Shown: piece by piece, positions 1 to 12,717 of the stretch
Position numbering within the stretch: position 1 is the first letter of the stretch
Layout: each line of letters opens with the position of its first letter
Assembly: GCA_005784505.1 (NCBI GenBank)
Contig: VCAZ01000037.1
Location: 1,517,856-1,581,855, forward strand
DNA length: 64,000 bases
DNA from: Bagarius yarrelli
Taxonomy: Eukaryota > Chordata > Actinopteri > Siluriformes > Sisoridae
Direction: 5' to 3'
Position numbers and translations under genes: made by a program
The notes under the pieces: generated by a model
Told to the model about the DNA's origin: nothing
Database searches by the model: none
The model's input: only the letters and a program-made list of their open reading frames with translations

Positions 1-189
1 TCCCCATATAGCAGTGGCCAAGCACTGCAACCTCAGGTTTTGGTTAAAACTAAAACCAGGACAAAATAACAAACATGATGCAGTAAGGGGAAAAAATTAA
101 GATCTCCTGATGATTTTGTACTTTTTGCCCACTGACAAAGAAATGATCAGTTTATAATTTGAATTGTAGGTTTATTCTAATAGTTAGAG

Positions 190-1200
190 ACAAAATAACA
201 AAAAAAAAACCTTTTCACATTTTGATACCTTACAATCACAAACCTAAATGTATTTTATTGAGATTTTATGTAACAATTACAGCTGCAAGTCTGTTGGTGT
301 CTACCATCGCTGCACATATAGAGACTGAAATTTTGCAAAATAGCTCAAGCTTAGCCAGATTGGATGTGAAGCGTCTGTGAATACCAATTTTCAGGTAGAA
401 TTTAGGTCTGGACTTTGACCGAACCGTTTCTTACACATGAATATTCTTTGATCCAAACCATTCTATTGTAGTTCTGGCTGTATGTTTAGGGTCATTGTCA
501 TGCTGGAAGGTGAATCTCCTTCCCAGTCACTAGTCTTCTGCAGCCTCCAAAAGGTTTTATTTCTAGGATTGCCCTGTATTTAACTCCATCCATCTTCCAA
601 TCAGCTCTGACCAGCTTCCCTGTTACTGGTGGAAAAAAACATTCCTACAGCATGATGCTGCCACCACCATGTTTCACAGTGGGGATGGTGTGTTCAGAAT
701 GATGAGCAGTGTTAATTTTTTTGTCACACATAGCGCTTTGCATTTAGGCCAGAAAGTTCAACTTTGGTCTCATCTGACCAGAGCACCTTTATCAAAATGT
801 TTGCTGTGTCCCCTACATGGCTTGTGGCAAACTGCAAACGGGACTTCTTATGTCGTTCTTTCAAAAATGGCTTTTTTTTTATAATCAACTTATAGTTGTC
901 CCCTTAGATTCTCCCACCTGAGATTTCTGCAGCTCCTCCAGAGTGACCATGAGCATTTTGGCTGGCTAAATTACACACAGGTGGTCTCTATTAACTAATT
1001 AATTGATTGCATTTTATTTAGGGGTATCAGAGTACAGGGGGCTGAATTTAAATGCACACCACACTTTTCAGATTTTTATTTGCCTCAAAATTTGAAAACC
1101 ATATATTTTGTGTTGGTCTTTTGCATAAAATCTCAATAAAATACATTTCAGTTTGTGGTTGTAAAACTTCAATGGGTATGAATAATTTTTCAAGGCACTG
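190..1200 (-). mobile_element. Tc1-like DNA transposon remnant (minus strand)
   Basis: Read on the minus strand, about 400-880 resembles the catalytic half of fish Tc1/mariner transposases, with a 'WSDETK'-type block mirrored by the plus-strand tctcatctgaccagagcacc and a 'MVVAAS'-type block near 640-675. Both flanks carry the AT-rich motif 'gtttgtgattgtaa/gtttgtggttgtaa' in inverted orientation, at about 235-255 (inverted) and about 1150-1165, typical of long Tc1 terminal inverted repeats. Part of the transposase 5' region is missing between about 890 and 960. Stops and frameshifts make it inactive. Boundaries are approximate. Confidence 0.75.
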
Positions 1201-1204
1201 TTTT

Positions 1205-1949
1205 TTATCAATATGCAAGATTTCTGAAATTTGCTAATGAACATTTGAATGATTCGGAGGAGAACTGGGTGAAAGTGTTGCGGTCAGATGAGACCAAAAT
1301 TGAGGTTATTGGCATCAACTCAACTCGCCTTGTTTGGAGGAAGAGGAATGCTGCCTATTATCCACACCATCAAACAGGGATGTGGAAACATTTTGGGGTG
1401 TTTTGCTACTAAGGGGACAAGACAACTTTACCACATCAAATGGACTATGAATAGGGCCATGTACCGTCAAATCTTTGGTGGCAAACTCTTTCCCTCAGCC
1501 AGGGTTGTGGATAGGTATTCCAGCATGACACTTGCCCAAAACACACATTTAAGACAACAAAGGAGTGACTTAAGAAGAAGCACATTATGGTCCTGAGGTG
1601 GCCTAGCCAGTGGTCAGACCTTAATACCATAGAAAATCTGTCAAGAAAGCTGAAGCTTTGAGTTGCCAAACGTCAGCCTCAAAACTTCAATGGCTTGAAG
1701 AGGATCTGCAAAGAGGAGTGGGACAAAATCCCTCCTAAGATGTGTGCAAATGGTGGCCAATTACAAAAATGACTGACCCAGTGAGGGATTTTTTGAAATG
1801 CGTTTTTCTGTATGTTTTCGTTGGTATTCCGTCTCTCACTGTTGGATTAAACCTACCACTGAAATTATAGAATGGTCATTTCTCTGGTCAGTCGGCAAAC
1901 CCACAAAATCAGCAGGGGCTTATATAATTTTTTTTTCCCCCTTACCGTA
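1205..1949 (+). mobile_element. Tc1-like DNA transposon remnant (plus strand)
   Basis: Plus-strand translation in broken frames gives Tc1 transposase blocks such as ENWVKVLRSDETKIEVIG near 1262-1310, followed by a VWRKRNAAY-like block, and WPSQWSDLNTIENLSRKL near 1600-1650. The last stretch (about 1905-1949, aaatcagcaggggct then a C-rich end) matches the 3' end of another copy of the same family at 60320-61206. Several stops interrupt the frame, so it is a pseudogene. It lies directly beside a second Tc1 remnant in the opposite orientation. Confidence 0.8.
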
Positions 1950-3791
1950 TTGTTGACATAAAACAAGTTAAAGTGAACTGAACACAATGTTTATATTGAC
2001 TTAACCTCTGTGTGACATCAGACTGAAAACTCTACAATAAATAAACTGATTCCCAGAAGCATTTGTAATGCCAGAATGGGTTGTTGCACAAGTGCTGGTG
2101 ACCCAGTGCCAGTTGTGGATTTAACAAACATGATAAATTAATTAAAGAGGAAAAAAGTAGCAAATCTTAGGTTTCTGCATTCAGTAAGAATAAGACAGGG
2201 TAATTAAATAGCTATGCGTAGGATTGTAACAGCAAAGCCTAAGCTAAGGATGGGGAAAGTTTTTACACTGCATGTATTAAGTAACCCAATTCAAATGTGG
2301 CACAGATCGGATATGACTCAAAATCGTGTAAGCAGGAAAAAATGCACATGGATCCTGTTAATCAAAGCTTAGTTGAGCGTTGCTGTGTATACTCCTCATC
2401 AACTATACCCAGTCAATAAAAACTATTAAGGAATTATTACCTTATTTAAAGTATACTGTGTCTGTAACTACTGTTGCTGCCTTCCTTCTTTTCCCGCTTA
2501 CGTTTTTTGTGTTGTGCTGTATTGTTCTTCCATATCCCCTCACTCCATACCCCTCCATTATTTTCTTTCTGTGAATATAGGCCAGAATTCTGCACGCTAA
2601 ATATGCATCTACAGGAAACTTTGTGCATATTGTGAGCGTGGGGGGATTGGGGGGGGGGGGGTTGGGATAAAGTTCAAACGTGGCTTTTACCCTAAATAAA
2701 GTGTTTTCCAACTAAGAGGAGGGAACATCTGGGGGAGAGTGATGAATAAAATCACAACTTTATAATGCTGCCATCCTGAGACTTTGACCAGGCACCAAAC
2801 CTTATGCTAGAGAATATCCCGAAATCTTACTGAACTTGCTTGTTATAAAAAATATAAGTCTAATTTATTTCGTTAAAATCTTACTGTCTTACACAAGAGG
2901 GCTTCTGTACCCCCTCATTGAGAAGCAATTCCCACACTCTGGGACTCAAGTGATATTTCTAAATATTCCGGATGTCTTTTGTGTTAATGTGACATGAATC
3001 ATCTTTTAGCTGGTGAGCCCACGGGTTGTCTCCAAGTGGTTCTTTACTGTGTGATTTGAAAGGGATCCGTATGATCTTTTTATGGTTGCCCTCTGCAGGT
3101 GGGAATCTGTGATGTGATGTGTTGTTCATGTAATATCAAGATTAAGCCCTAATTTATTTCATATTTGAGTGTCATGCACTGCTATCCTTTGTCTTAGGTG
3201 TTATTTAGAGCAAACGAGCGTAGCACAACGTCTGCACCTGTCATCTTCTATCAGCACTGTGTTGAACAGTACAGTGGTTACAAAAAGGCAAAGCATGCAC
3301 TGTAACACAATCTGTGTATTTAAAGGCTTTGAATGTGCAAAACAACTTTTATTAGAAGGTACTGTAAGTACAGCCCAGTTTTTGGCCTTTCACTGGATGA
3401 AATATTAACTTGGCTTCAGTTGTTTTAAAAAAAATGTGTGGGGGTAGGGGGGTCTCAGTATGTCTTATTCCTTTTATATCAAGGCTATTATCAAGATCTG
3501 TTTGCAATGGCTGCTTATGAAAAAGTAAGGCAGGACAAGAGGCCACTGTACTGTCCCTTTTTGCTGTTAGTCTGACCCTGTTCCTCTATCTTATACCCTT
3601 TCTTTGTTCCCAAACCTAAGCATGCCCCCCCTTAATCAACAGGTATTAGTCCAGTTTGTAATCAAATAGTAGCTGCCAAAATGTTGTCAGTGTTCCCCCA
3701 CTCGGTTAGCTGTAAGTTACGATAGTGTACATGATGCAAAAAAAAATCTTATTGTGTCATCTTTTCTTAAAACCTTTTTCGTCTTTTCCAG

Positions 3792-4218
3792 ACAAAACCA
3801 AGCTCACCAGGTCAGCTAAAGAAACGGAAAGCACCAGCTCCTCCACCCAACGTACAAGCCACCACCTCCGCTTGTCCACCTATTGCCATGACTGCAGCCC
3901 TGTTACCAAAAACTTCGACAGCATCTGAAGACTCCATGTCGGATTTAAGTCACAGCATCGAGGACTCTGAACCAGCCGCCTCCATCTGCAGCAGCTCCGA
4001 CAGCGATGATGATGCTGAATCCAGCAGCGTGGCCGAGGAAATTATGCCAGAACCAGTTGCCAAGTTAGCAACCAGTTTAACCAGCAAGGTAGATCCAGTT
4101 CCACAGCTGAATCAACAGCCAGCAACGAGAAGCTTTGCTAGGCGAGAGCCTGAGGAGACAGAATCTGCATTGGAGCTTAAAATGGACGAAGTGGACAACA
4201 GCTGTCAGAATACAATAG
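3792..4218 (+). CDS. cobl: cobl coding exon with KRAP-like motif
   Basis: The exon opens after a pyrimidine tract and AG (3790-3791) and ends at GT 4219-4220, giving 142 codons plus one base (phase 1). Codons 9-19 read LKKRKAPAPPP, which fits the basic-proline KRAP motif of Cobl proteins, a segment reported to contact syndapin-type SH3 partners. It is followed by a Ser/Thr-rich region and an acidic serine cluster (SSSDSDDDAESSS) near 3990-4030. The frame stays open about 40 bases into the intron, so a naive reading frame ends at 4262, which is intronic. The donor tag|gtttgt is moderate. Identification rests on the KRAP motif, phase agreement with the next exon and the downstream WH2 exons. 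Confidence 0.88.
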
Positions 4219-5814
4219 GTTTGTACTTAGACCTGCATCACAATGGTTGCGTTAATTTTTAAACATTACCTTAAAATGTTATAAAAATTCCTTTTAACAA
4301 AATTTGAACATGTCAGGGAACAATTATCTGACAACCACAGGAAACAATCATATGACACGCCCAAATTAAAGTAGCTATGTCAAGGCCCTGTATCAAATTT
4401 GTAAGACGGAATCAAATCAAATTGTAAGTCGAGTATATCTTAAGTACGTAACTCGCATCATCAGAAAGTGGCCTAAAGTTTTAACTTCATGTCCACGGAC
4501 GTTGTAGTTAAATTCATCTTACACTCTCTTTCAAACTATGATGAAGATATAGTGCCATTTGGTGTGGTTGACTTGTCACTAGTCAAATTGTCCAATTCAG
4601 AAAGTAATAATAGATGAAAAACTGGCATTTTACTCAAAGCTTTGTGTACAGACATGCGGTACAAATTTTTGTTACTCAATTTTTTAAGTGATTTGGACCG
4701 TTTGTAGCAATTGGTTGCTTCCTATAACATAATAGGAGCCCAAAAGTATTTTTCATAAACCTTTGGAAATATGTGTGCACATAGTTACAGCAAAGTCCTG
4801 GCAGTCAGCAATTCAGGAAGACCAAAATTTATCTTGTTGACATTTTAGCTACGCCTTCATCAGTCTTCATCATGCCTGACTCGGGGCAGAATTTTCTTTC
4901 AGCAGGTTGAAGCCTGTTTTCAGAAAAAGAGAAAGAGACAGAAAGGTCAGCCAGAAGACTTTATTGTGCAACTGATAAAACTGGCAAAGAAACACTACCC
5001 ACAAACTTTTACTAGGCAAACCTTCAGATACTCTCTGGGTCGGAATCAGTGAATAAATATCGCTGACTCATCAAAATTTAACTGTCAAAAAATATTTTCT
5101 CTTACATATATCACCAAAGGTTTAATTTTTATATTATAATATAGCCTGACTGAATGTATATTGAGCTTTCTTCTCAATTTATCCTGCAAAAGACCTGTTG
5201 CTTCCAGGGCATTGCTCCTAGAAGACAGCTGTTGTAGTCATTAAGGTAGAATGACTACATGGTAGAGCTCTGTCTATTATTAGGTAGAAATTAGATAATA
5301 AGAATATAAGTCAGGGTTACCAGTAATTACTATCCTTGGAGCAAATTCAAAGGTCATAGTCCTAAATCAAGGACAATGAGCAGAACACTCGGATTTGCGT
5401 CATGAACTGCTGGTCCAAGACTTCTCTACCAAGTTACCAGTGTGTGTATATGTGTTGGTTTATGCCTGATCACGACCCACCAGATTGTTTAAAAGAAGCA
5501 GGGTCCGGACAGCAAATATTGGTGGAAACAGTATTCGCCAGGGATGAATTATGGAAGATACTTACTTGTTCTTTCCTTATTCCATCTGAATCTGAGATGG
5601 TATCAGGCAGCTTCTTATTGACCAAACACACCTAATCCAAGTCAAGTAATCAGCAATGGGTAGAGAACATGGATTGCCCATCCCCTTAAAAAAATTGACA
5701 GCTGTATGACTTCACGTTAAGCAGCTGACAAAAAGGAATTTATTAACAAATACCATATATTTTATTACAGATAGGCGAACATCTTGTACCTGCTTTTATT
5801 TAACCACTTTCTAT

Positions 5815-6000
5815 ATCAGTGGTTTACAACCTGGAGGTCATGACCTTTACTAAGGGTCGCTTAGGATTTTCAAGGGACCGTGCAACTCAATCTGGATTTT
5901 TTTTTTTTTTTTTAGTGGTGGTTGCATTGCACCTATGAGGTAGCACAGGGAGAAACCGTTGATGGTCATTGAGGATCACAAACCTAAAAAAAAAGATAGG
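5815..6000. mobile_element. possible hAT-type element fragment
   Basis: The opening cagtggtttacaacctgg followed by a 'ggtcatgacc...gggtcgct' block resembles the ends of Charlie-type hAT elements, which commonly begin CAGTGGTTCYCAACCTGGG. A similar phrase (ccagtggttcccaac) occurs at about 41013. No transposase is present and the second end was not identified. Confidence 0.35.
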
Positions 6001-6508
6001 CAATCAAAAAAAAATCTAATCTCTTTGTTTAGGTGATTATCAGCACTTAGCCATTGCTTAGTCAGCAGCACTCAGGCTGATTGTTCAGCACCAGGACATG
6101 ACTCTGCACTCGGGGACAAGCTACAACATGCGTAGGAGCTCTGAGGAAGGAGAGATTAGAATGATGGATTTATCTGCTGTCAGCAAAACGCAGATAAAGA
6201 CAGGCTGAGGTGACGCAACCATCTTTAGCATTACTGTACTGGTAGGATCAGGAGGTTGGTTGTTACACGGAGCTTTAACATACAATGGGGTTTAAGAAAC
6301 AAACTTGATTTGTTAAGAAAATTGGCTTGTTTTGATTTACAATCTCTGCAGTTCCAGTTCACCCTATGAGAAGTGTAAATTTTTAGCAAAAGTCTGTGTG
6401 ATGTAGTTTAGGCAGTACTATTGTTAACTGTACACAAGTTTACCTGTCACTTTGTATGACCATTGCAATAAGGATACCCCTTAGCTAATACTCCCTATTC
6501 TTCTAGGA

Positions 6509-6528
6509 AGGGTTAGGGTTAGGGTTAG
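6509..6528. repeat. short interstitial telomeric repeat
   Basis: Three tandem copies of GGGTTA/TTAGGG in the large cobl intron. Confidence 0.9.
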
Positions 6529-7405
6529 ACCAATAGTAAGCTGAGACAATGATGTTAGCTAAAAATACTTCCAAAAGTGCACAACGGGTATGATGTGCAA
6601 ACCAGTTACGTTTTTTTGCACACCAACCTTGGCAAAGCGTGTCGTCTTAGACCGTATATGGAAACGCCCAGGGCACCGTATTGCTGGAACAAGTTTGACC
6701 TCAGTAATTGTGGGGAAAATAAAATTTTCCTAATGCTATAGAATAGACATTCTCGACAAATTGTTTAAACCTTAAACACCAGTTTCAGGGTTTAGCTGTC
6801 GCCATACATTGGGCAAGTATTGTGTATTGAATGTCTGTGGTAAATCTTTTAGTGGTTATGCTGTGTTCACAGAACCACAGTTACACATCTCAATGCCATT
6901 TTTGTGCAAGTTATATTAGTTGAGTGAAAGAAGTCTCCAATGTGTCAGTTATTGATTTGTGATGATAAACTTTTACTACTATTACTTTTACCGCTATTAA
7001 AATGATTATAGATCCATTTACAGTATTTATCAATATCAATATATCATTTATCAATATTTATTCCTATAAAATATGGCCAGTCTTTTGTTAAAAATGCTTT
7101 TTTTAATTTATTTTTTTATTTTATTTAGTATTACAGTATGTTGAACAGTCAACAAGGTACTTAAATAAAAAACTATTGGGCTAGTATGGGCTAGTACACG
7201 GGGGGGGGGGGGGTGAATGAGAATGTTGACTCCAACAGCAACTTGAATATTTGTGAATATTAGGACAATATATACTTTATTATTATCATCAGTTTCTTAG
7301 TTATTTTTATTTAATTAATTTTAAGTGGACTGCCGTAAATTTAAGATTTTTCTATTTCTTTTGATGTCTTTTATTGTTCATTTTAAACATTTTCTTTCTG
7401 TTTCT

Positions 7406-7415
7406 CTTCTTTCTT

Positions 7416-7446
<31 letters not shown>

Positions 7447-7460
7447 CTCTCTCTCTCTCT
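7406..7460. repeat. CT-rich microsatellite
   Basis: A polypyrimidine (TCTC/TTTC)n stretch. Any reading frame through it (Ser/Leu/Phe-rich) is an artefact of the repeat. Confidence 0.95.
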
Positions 7461-7809
7461 TACCTTTCTGTCCTTTTTTTCTATTTGGCTTTCATTCCTT
7501 CTTCAGCATACTGCTGCACTCCTGTCCTGCTGCACTCTGGACGCCGATAAACATCTCGGACATCACTTTCATCTCAGCCAATCACTTGCTTCTGTCACCT
7601 TCCTCCATTTTCCTTCTGCTCACCTTCCATTCTGTTTCTATCTGCGTTCTTATGTGCAGATATCTTTGTATTCAAGCAATTATTTTTATGAATGTGGAAA
7701 TGTTTTTATATCAAAGCTTCTAGAACTGCTTGTTTACATGCAAATAGGTAAAGAAATGTTCTGTTATATAGATGCCCATTATTAGCCAGACAGAAGATTA
7801 GGAGTGATT

Positions 7810-10565
7810 TAGGGATGGGCATGATTAATCAATAAACAATTAAGAATGTTGTAAATCCTATGTAATTAAATCAATGAAAGATTCTTATCAACATTTTAGA
7901 CCTGTGGTAAGTTAGCTGAGTAAGGTTCCCCGCAGTGGCAAAGTTAGCGCAACGATATATCTCTGCATTTCAGCCGCTTTGGTGTCTGCAGAGCAGGTTT
8001 TTTCTGCTGCTAGCTGTCACCTGGCCATGTTCGTGTCTCACCTTTTTTCAGAAAATGGAACTTTTAATGCACATTTAACTAATGCCATGCATTTTATGCG
8101 ACCGTGCAATGTTTATCCAATTGCCGCAACTTTCTGTCAAATTTGGCCAATCGTTTATCCGCACAAAACATGACCAGTAGGCCTCCAGTTGCACCGGTTC
8201 TTGTTTCATATTTTGAAGTAGATACAGACATGTACAAAGCTAATGTCTCTAATTTACCACTAAAATTTACTGACCCTAACATTCTTCTTGAAAGCAGAGA
8301 TTTTGTGTTGTGTATGTAAATACTTAGTATCAAGAAGCTTTATTGTCATTTCAACTAGGTTTAGCAAATGCAGTACACAGTGAAATGAAATAACGTTTCT
8401 CCAGGATCATGGTGCTCCATAAAACAACACAGAACTACACAAAGCAACACCAAACTACTTAACAGAAGGACAACACAAAGCTAAGGACTAGACAACAAGT
8501 GTTTTAGCAACCTAAAGTGCGTTTGTGCAACCTGGTGCAAACAGTGCAAGTCAAACAGTGCAAAGAACAATACAAGCATTACTTTAGACTGTGCAAAAAC
8601 TGACAATACAAAAACAGCACCTACCAGATTATAAGTGAGCGATGTGCAGATCTGCAAGTAAGTAAAGCAAAGATTATTGTGCGAAACAACATTAAAGTTA
8701 CTGTGCTTAAACAGAATTCCTTTTTGTTGTGGTGCATTGATTTATGTCGAGTGATAGTTAGTGTCAGTTTAAGGTAGAGCAATTCTGTGTGTTAAGAAGA
8801 CTGATGGCTTGAGGGAAGAAACTGTTGCACATTTGGGTTGTAAAGGCCTGAATGCTACGGTACCTTTTTCAGGATAGCAGGATGAAAAGTAAGAAGTGTG
8901 CGGGATCATCCACAATGCTGTTGGCTTTGTGGATGCAGCGTGTGGTGTAAATGTCCGTTATAGAAGGAAAAGAGACTCCAGTGATCTTTTTAGCTGTTCT
9001 AACTATTCTCTGCAGGGTCTTGTGGTCTGAAACAGTGCGGTTTTTAAACCAGGCCCCTCAATGAGCCCTCTGTAGAACATGGTCAGGATGGGTGTGGAAG
9101 ATGGGCTTTCCTCAGCCTTCACAGGAAGAAGAGGCGCTGCTAGCCTTTTGCTAAAAAGGCTGGTGTTAAGTAAACAAGTGAGATTTTCTTCCAGCTGGAC
9201 ACCAAAGAAAATTTGGTGCTCTTGACGATCTCTATGGAGGATCCATCGATGTTCCGTGCAGAATGGTCGCTCTTTGCTCTTCTGAAGTCAACAACTATCT
9301 CCTTAGTCTTGTCGACATTCAGACATAAGTTGTTGGCTCTACACCAGGCTGTTAGCTCCTCTTCTTCTCCACTCTGTATGCTGACTTGTCATTCTTGCTA
9401 TTGAGACCCACCACTGTCGTACCGTCTGCAAAATAAATGATCTGATTTGAGCTGTGTATTGCTACACGGTCATGAGTCAGCGGAGTTAACAGCAGTGGGC
9501 TGAGATGGGATATGTTAAGGGATATGTTATGGATATCGGTGAAGACATTTGCAAGGTGTTCTGCACCTCAAACCGGACTTAAAAGTTGTTTAGCGCATTT
9601 GGGAGGGAGGCATCACTGTCACAAGCGGGTGAGGTTGTCTTGTAGTTAGTGAAAGTCTGGATGCCCTGCCACATGTCGTGTTTCTCTGCTGTCCTGAAAG
9701 TGGCCGTTGATTCTGTTGGTCGTATGCATGCATTGCTTCTCTGATGTCTTGGGACAGTTAAGCCCACAGTTAAGCCCTTGCTGCCTTCAGGGCCGTCTTG
9801 TCCCTTGCTCTGAAGGCGGAGTCTCTGGATTTTAAGAGCACATGCACCTTTGTGGTCATCCTAGCCTTTTGAGCGTGTGGTCATGTCATTAATACACTTG
9901 TCAATGTAGCTAGTCACTGATGTCAGGTACTCCTCTAGGTTAATAGACTTGCCGGTGGCTGGAGCCTTTCTAAACATCTGCCCGTCAGTGCACTCAAAAC
10001 AGTCCTGAAGAGCAGAAGTAGCTTCTGGAGGTCCAGGTCCTCACCTGTTTCAAAACCAGTTTGGAGCGACAAACGAGGGCTCTCTATGCTGGAATTAGCA
10101 TAACCGAGATGTGGTCTGAGTAGACTGCATGGGGTGGGGCTCCACGCGGGGCGGGGCTCTTGTATAAACAAGATCCAGCATTTTTCACCCTCGCGTTGCA
10201 AAGTTCAAATACTGATTGAGATTTGCATGGTGGAAATCTCCGGCAATGATAAACAATCCGTCGGTGTGTGCATTCTGCAGATCGCTAATAGCCCCATAGA
10301 GTACACGAAGCGCCTCCTTAGCATTAGCGATGGGTGGAATGTACACTCCAACAATGAAAACAGTAGGTAATTCCAGTTCTCGGGCTTAAAACATAAATAG
10401 CACCATTTTGAATCCGGAGTGGCCGCTGTGTGCTACTGCCACGCCCTTGGTTATGCCAAAATATCTTTTATGTTTAGATGACAACTTTTTGTTCTGTTGA
10501 ATTTTTTTTGTTGAATTTTGTTCTAATGTTTGGTTAAAGAAAATTTTCCTGAATGCCCATCCCTA
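7810..10565 (+). mobile_element. hAT-like DNA transposon remnant interrupted by a LINE
   Basis: The ends are inverted copies of TAGGGATGGGCAT (7810-7822 and its complement at 10553-10565). Inside, 7955-8014 translates to IYLCISAALVSAEQVFSAAS, which matches the C-terminal dimerisation region of hAT transposases (family pattern YLxIPATSxPSERVFSAAG). The frame just upstream is broken, so only a decayed scrap of transposase survives. A minus-strand non-LTR retrotransposon fragment occupies about 8326-10445 between the two halves, giving a nested arrangement. I did not find a clean 8-bp target duplication, so the outer boundaries are tentative. Confidence 0.6.
8326..10445 (-). mobile_element. non-LTR retrotransposon (LINE) fragment, minus strand
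   Basis: On the minus strand, about 9430-9380 translates to a decayed FADGTTVVGLNSKNDKSAYR block, corresponding to the FADDTTVVG-type (YxDD) motif region of fish LINE reverse transcriptases. Further toward 10150-10370 lies sequence resembling the upstream apurinic endonuclease region in such elements (weaker evidence). The 3' end (8326-8700) has the recurring phrase 'aagctttattgtcatttcaac', which is found again at about 57085-57370. Many stops and a missing middle section (between about 9500 and 10150 the sequence matches less well) show a dead, internally deleted copy. The clade (Rex1- or L2-like) is not resolvable by eye. Confidence 0.7.
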
Positions 10566-11601
10566 ATGTTGTTGCATGCTGAATGAATTGTTGCACATGT
10601 GAAGAACAAGCCATTAAAACACACACACACACACAGCTATAAAATCTGAAATTGGAATGCAAGAACAATACTCTACTGTGGAAGTAACAAATTCCAAGAA
10701 GGAAAAAAAAATCAAACCCACAACTAAAAACGTGCAAACCATTAATCCAAACCGATACCATACCTTACTAAAAGTATAATATGTACGGAATAAAACATAT
10801 TAGTGTGCTGTTATAGGAAAATAATCAATAAAGGGTCAAATTTTTCCCCATTACAGCTTCTTCTTAAGCGTTACATTTCTTTTATATGATAAACTGTCGA
10901 TGATTTAAACGCAGTTTTATTGAATTTAATGCCACACTAGGTTTTTATCCATTTATAGTTACTTTTATTAATGTTACACATTAAGTCAAGTTAGTTGCAG
11001 TTATGGTTAAACTTGGAGCAGCCTTTTATACACCATCCAACCAATTTTTTTTTTTTCAATTTATTGTTTGTGTAAGTTTGTTAAAGAATAAAAGCAGCAC
11101 ACACAAGTAGCTGAAATAGGCTACTATTTAAAGTTTAAAAGACGTTGATTCTAGAGACTTCTCCTTATCTCTAATCACTTGTGCAAACAAACCTAATGCT
11201 GTACTATAACAAGCACATTAGTACAAACCTAAATTGGAAAACTTTTGAAAACCGGTTGTGCTTTAATAAGCAATTTAACATGAGTTGTAATTAAATACTT
11301 TTAGGGAAAATTTGTTCAAATATGATCTCGTATACTGGTGGAGCTCTTCTTTCATTTGCCACTGTGGATAAGCTGCCACTGGTGTTCACTAAAATAACTA
11401 TTTTATACAGTATATAATTCTGTAGTATTGTATTGTTTATTCTATGAAATAATAATGCTAACGTTTTGAAAACAGTTTGAATGTTTAATGTTATTGAAGA
11501 CTTTTGCATAAAAATCTAGGTTCGATTATGGTTTTAAGTTCATGAAATCTTAAACTCTGAGACAAAGCAAGATCATGGCTGATCTCAAATCTGGAGAAAT
11601 A

Positions 11602-11772
11602 GAGGCCCAGTGGTTAAGTTGTTGGACTGCTGCTCTGATATTCATTGATTTAATTTCTAACACCACCAAGTTGCCATTACTGGGGCCCTGAGCAACCATC
11701 AACTGCTCAGTGTGGTAAAAAAATAAGATAAATGTAAGACATTCTGGATGGAAGGCTGTCTGCCAATTACCC
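11602..11772 (+). repeat. tRNA-derived SINE copy
   Basis: It starts with a box A-like 'cccagtggttaag', continues with 'gttggactgctgctctgat' and 'caccaccaagttgccattactgggg', and ends near 'taagacattctggatgg...tctgcca'. This is the same body as the better-preserved copies at 28206-28390 and 28804-28950. The box B region is decayed. Confidence 0.6.
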
Positions 11773-11939
11773 TTACTGAAGAATTAGTTTTCAGGATTTC
11801 AGGAAGAGTTTGCAAAGCATCTTCTGTTAATTGTTTGACAGACAAAGACAACAAAATGATTGCATTTGCTTATTAAATAACCAAACGCAAAGCCTTTAAT
11901 CTGAACCTCTCGCATCGTATCAAACCCAAAACTGAGATC

Positions 11940-12070
11940 TCAATCATGACTGACGTGTTGTTGCGACGCCGTCGTTTCATTGGCGAATTGAGTTAAGGAC
12001 AGACGAGCGCTCCGCTTTAAATAACAGACACAAGTTTGCAAAAGGTCAGTGATAGCAGTGTGACATTTCC
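11940..12070 (+). promoter_or_regulatory. cobl: candidate internal promoter in cobl intron
   Basis: This block is unusually CpG-containing for the intron. It holds a CRE-like TGACGTG (11951-11957), an inverted CCAAT box ATTGG (11979-11983) and a TATA-like TTTAAATAA (12016-12024), spaced as in a compact promoter. It lies about 2 kb upstream of the cobl exon at 14023. No transcript evidence is available, so promoter activity is inferred only. Confidence 0.35.
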
Positions 12071-12675
12071 AGCGAAGATCACTGCTCGTTGTAAAATCAA
12101 ACAAATTCATTCACATTACACCAAATCATTTTTTGTATTCATTTTCAAAAAAAAAAAATCCCATTAATTGCTTCGGCAGATGTAGTTAGCAAGTACCATT
12201 TAGACCAAAAAAATGATGACTGTGTGTCTCTAGTGGTGGTATTTTGGGGCATCTTTGCTATGAATCCTTTATAAGCACAAGCCACTTTTTTTTTCGTGGT
12301 GGTAAAAAGGTAACGAGATCAGCAGTATTCTGTATTCATGTGCCTGCCGAGTGTAAGTGCGGAGAAAAAACCTGTGGTCGCAGCTGCCGTGTTTTAAGAG
12401 CTCTGCTGGGAAACGGTTAGGAAACATCATGTGACTCATGATGCATCCAGGAACCAGAGTACTACAGCACAAACATAAGCCGCAGAACCCAAAGTTGCTC
12501 AAAAAAAAAGTTATTCATGCATATTAACACTGAATTACCTTTAAGCCTGATGTTTTGGGTTTTAGGTTGTGTGTGTTCTGACCCCGGAGAGAGAAAGTAG
12601 CCGAAAAAATGAGAGAGACAAAATGCAGTAAGGTGATTCCAGCGCAGTCAGGCATGTTGGCACAGTGCAAGGGCA

Positions 12676-12717
12676 CAAAGAGAGAGAGAGAGAGAGTGCA
12701 GAGAGGGAGGGAGGGAG
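12676..12717. repeat. GA/GGGA microsatellite
   Basis: An (AG)n run followed by (GGGA)n. Confidence 0.9.

Larger units (their letters stand above)
1..3791 (+). other. cobl: cobl intron (upstream end outside window)
   Basis: This stretch precedes the first recognised cobl exon and holds no coding exon that I can support. The first 1.95 kb is occupied by two degenerate Tc1-like transposon remnants in opposite orientations. The rest is AT-rich unique-looking sequence with a poly-G run near 2650-2661. The intron ends in a pyrimidine-rich tract and AG at 3790-3791. Confidence 0.7.

Noticed and set aside
7325..7723. 132-residue reading frame in the cobl intron
   Set aside because: Mostly a CT microsatellite translation; no splice phase or family support.
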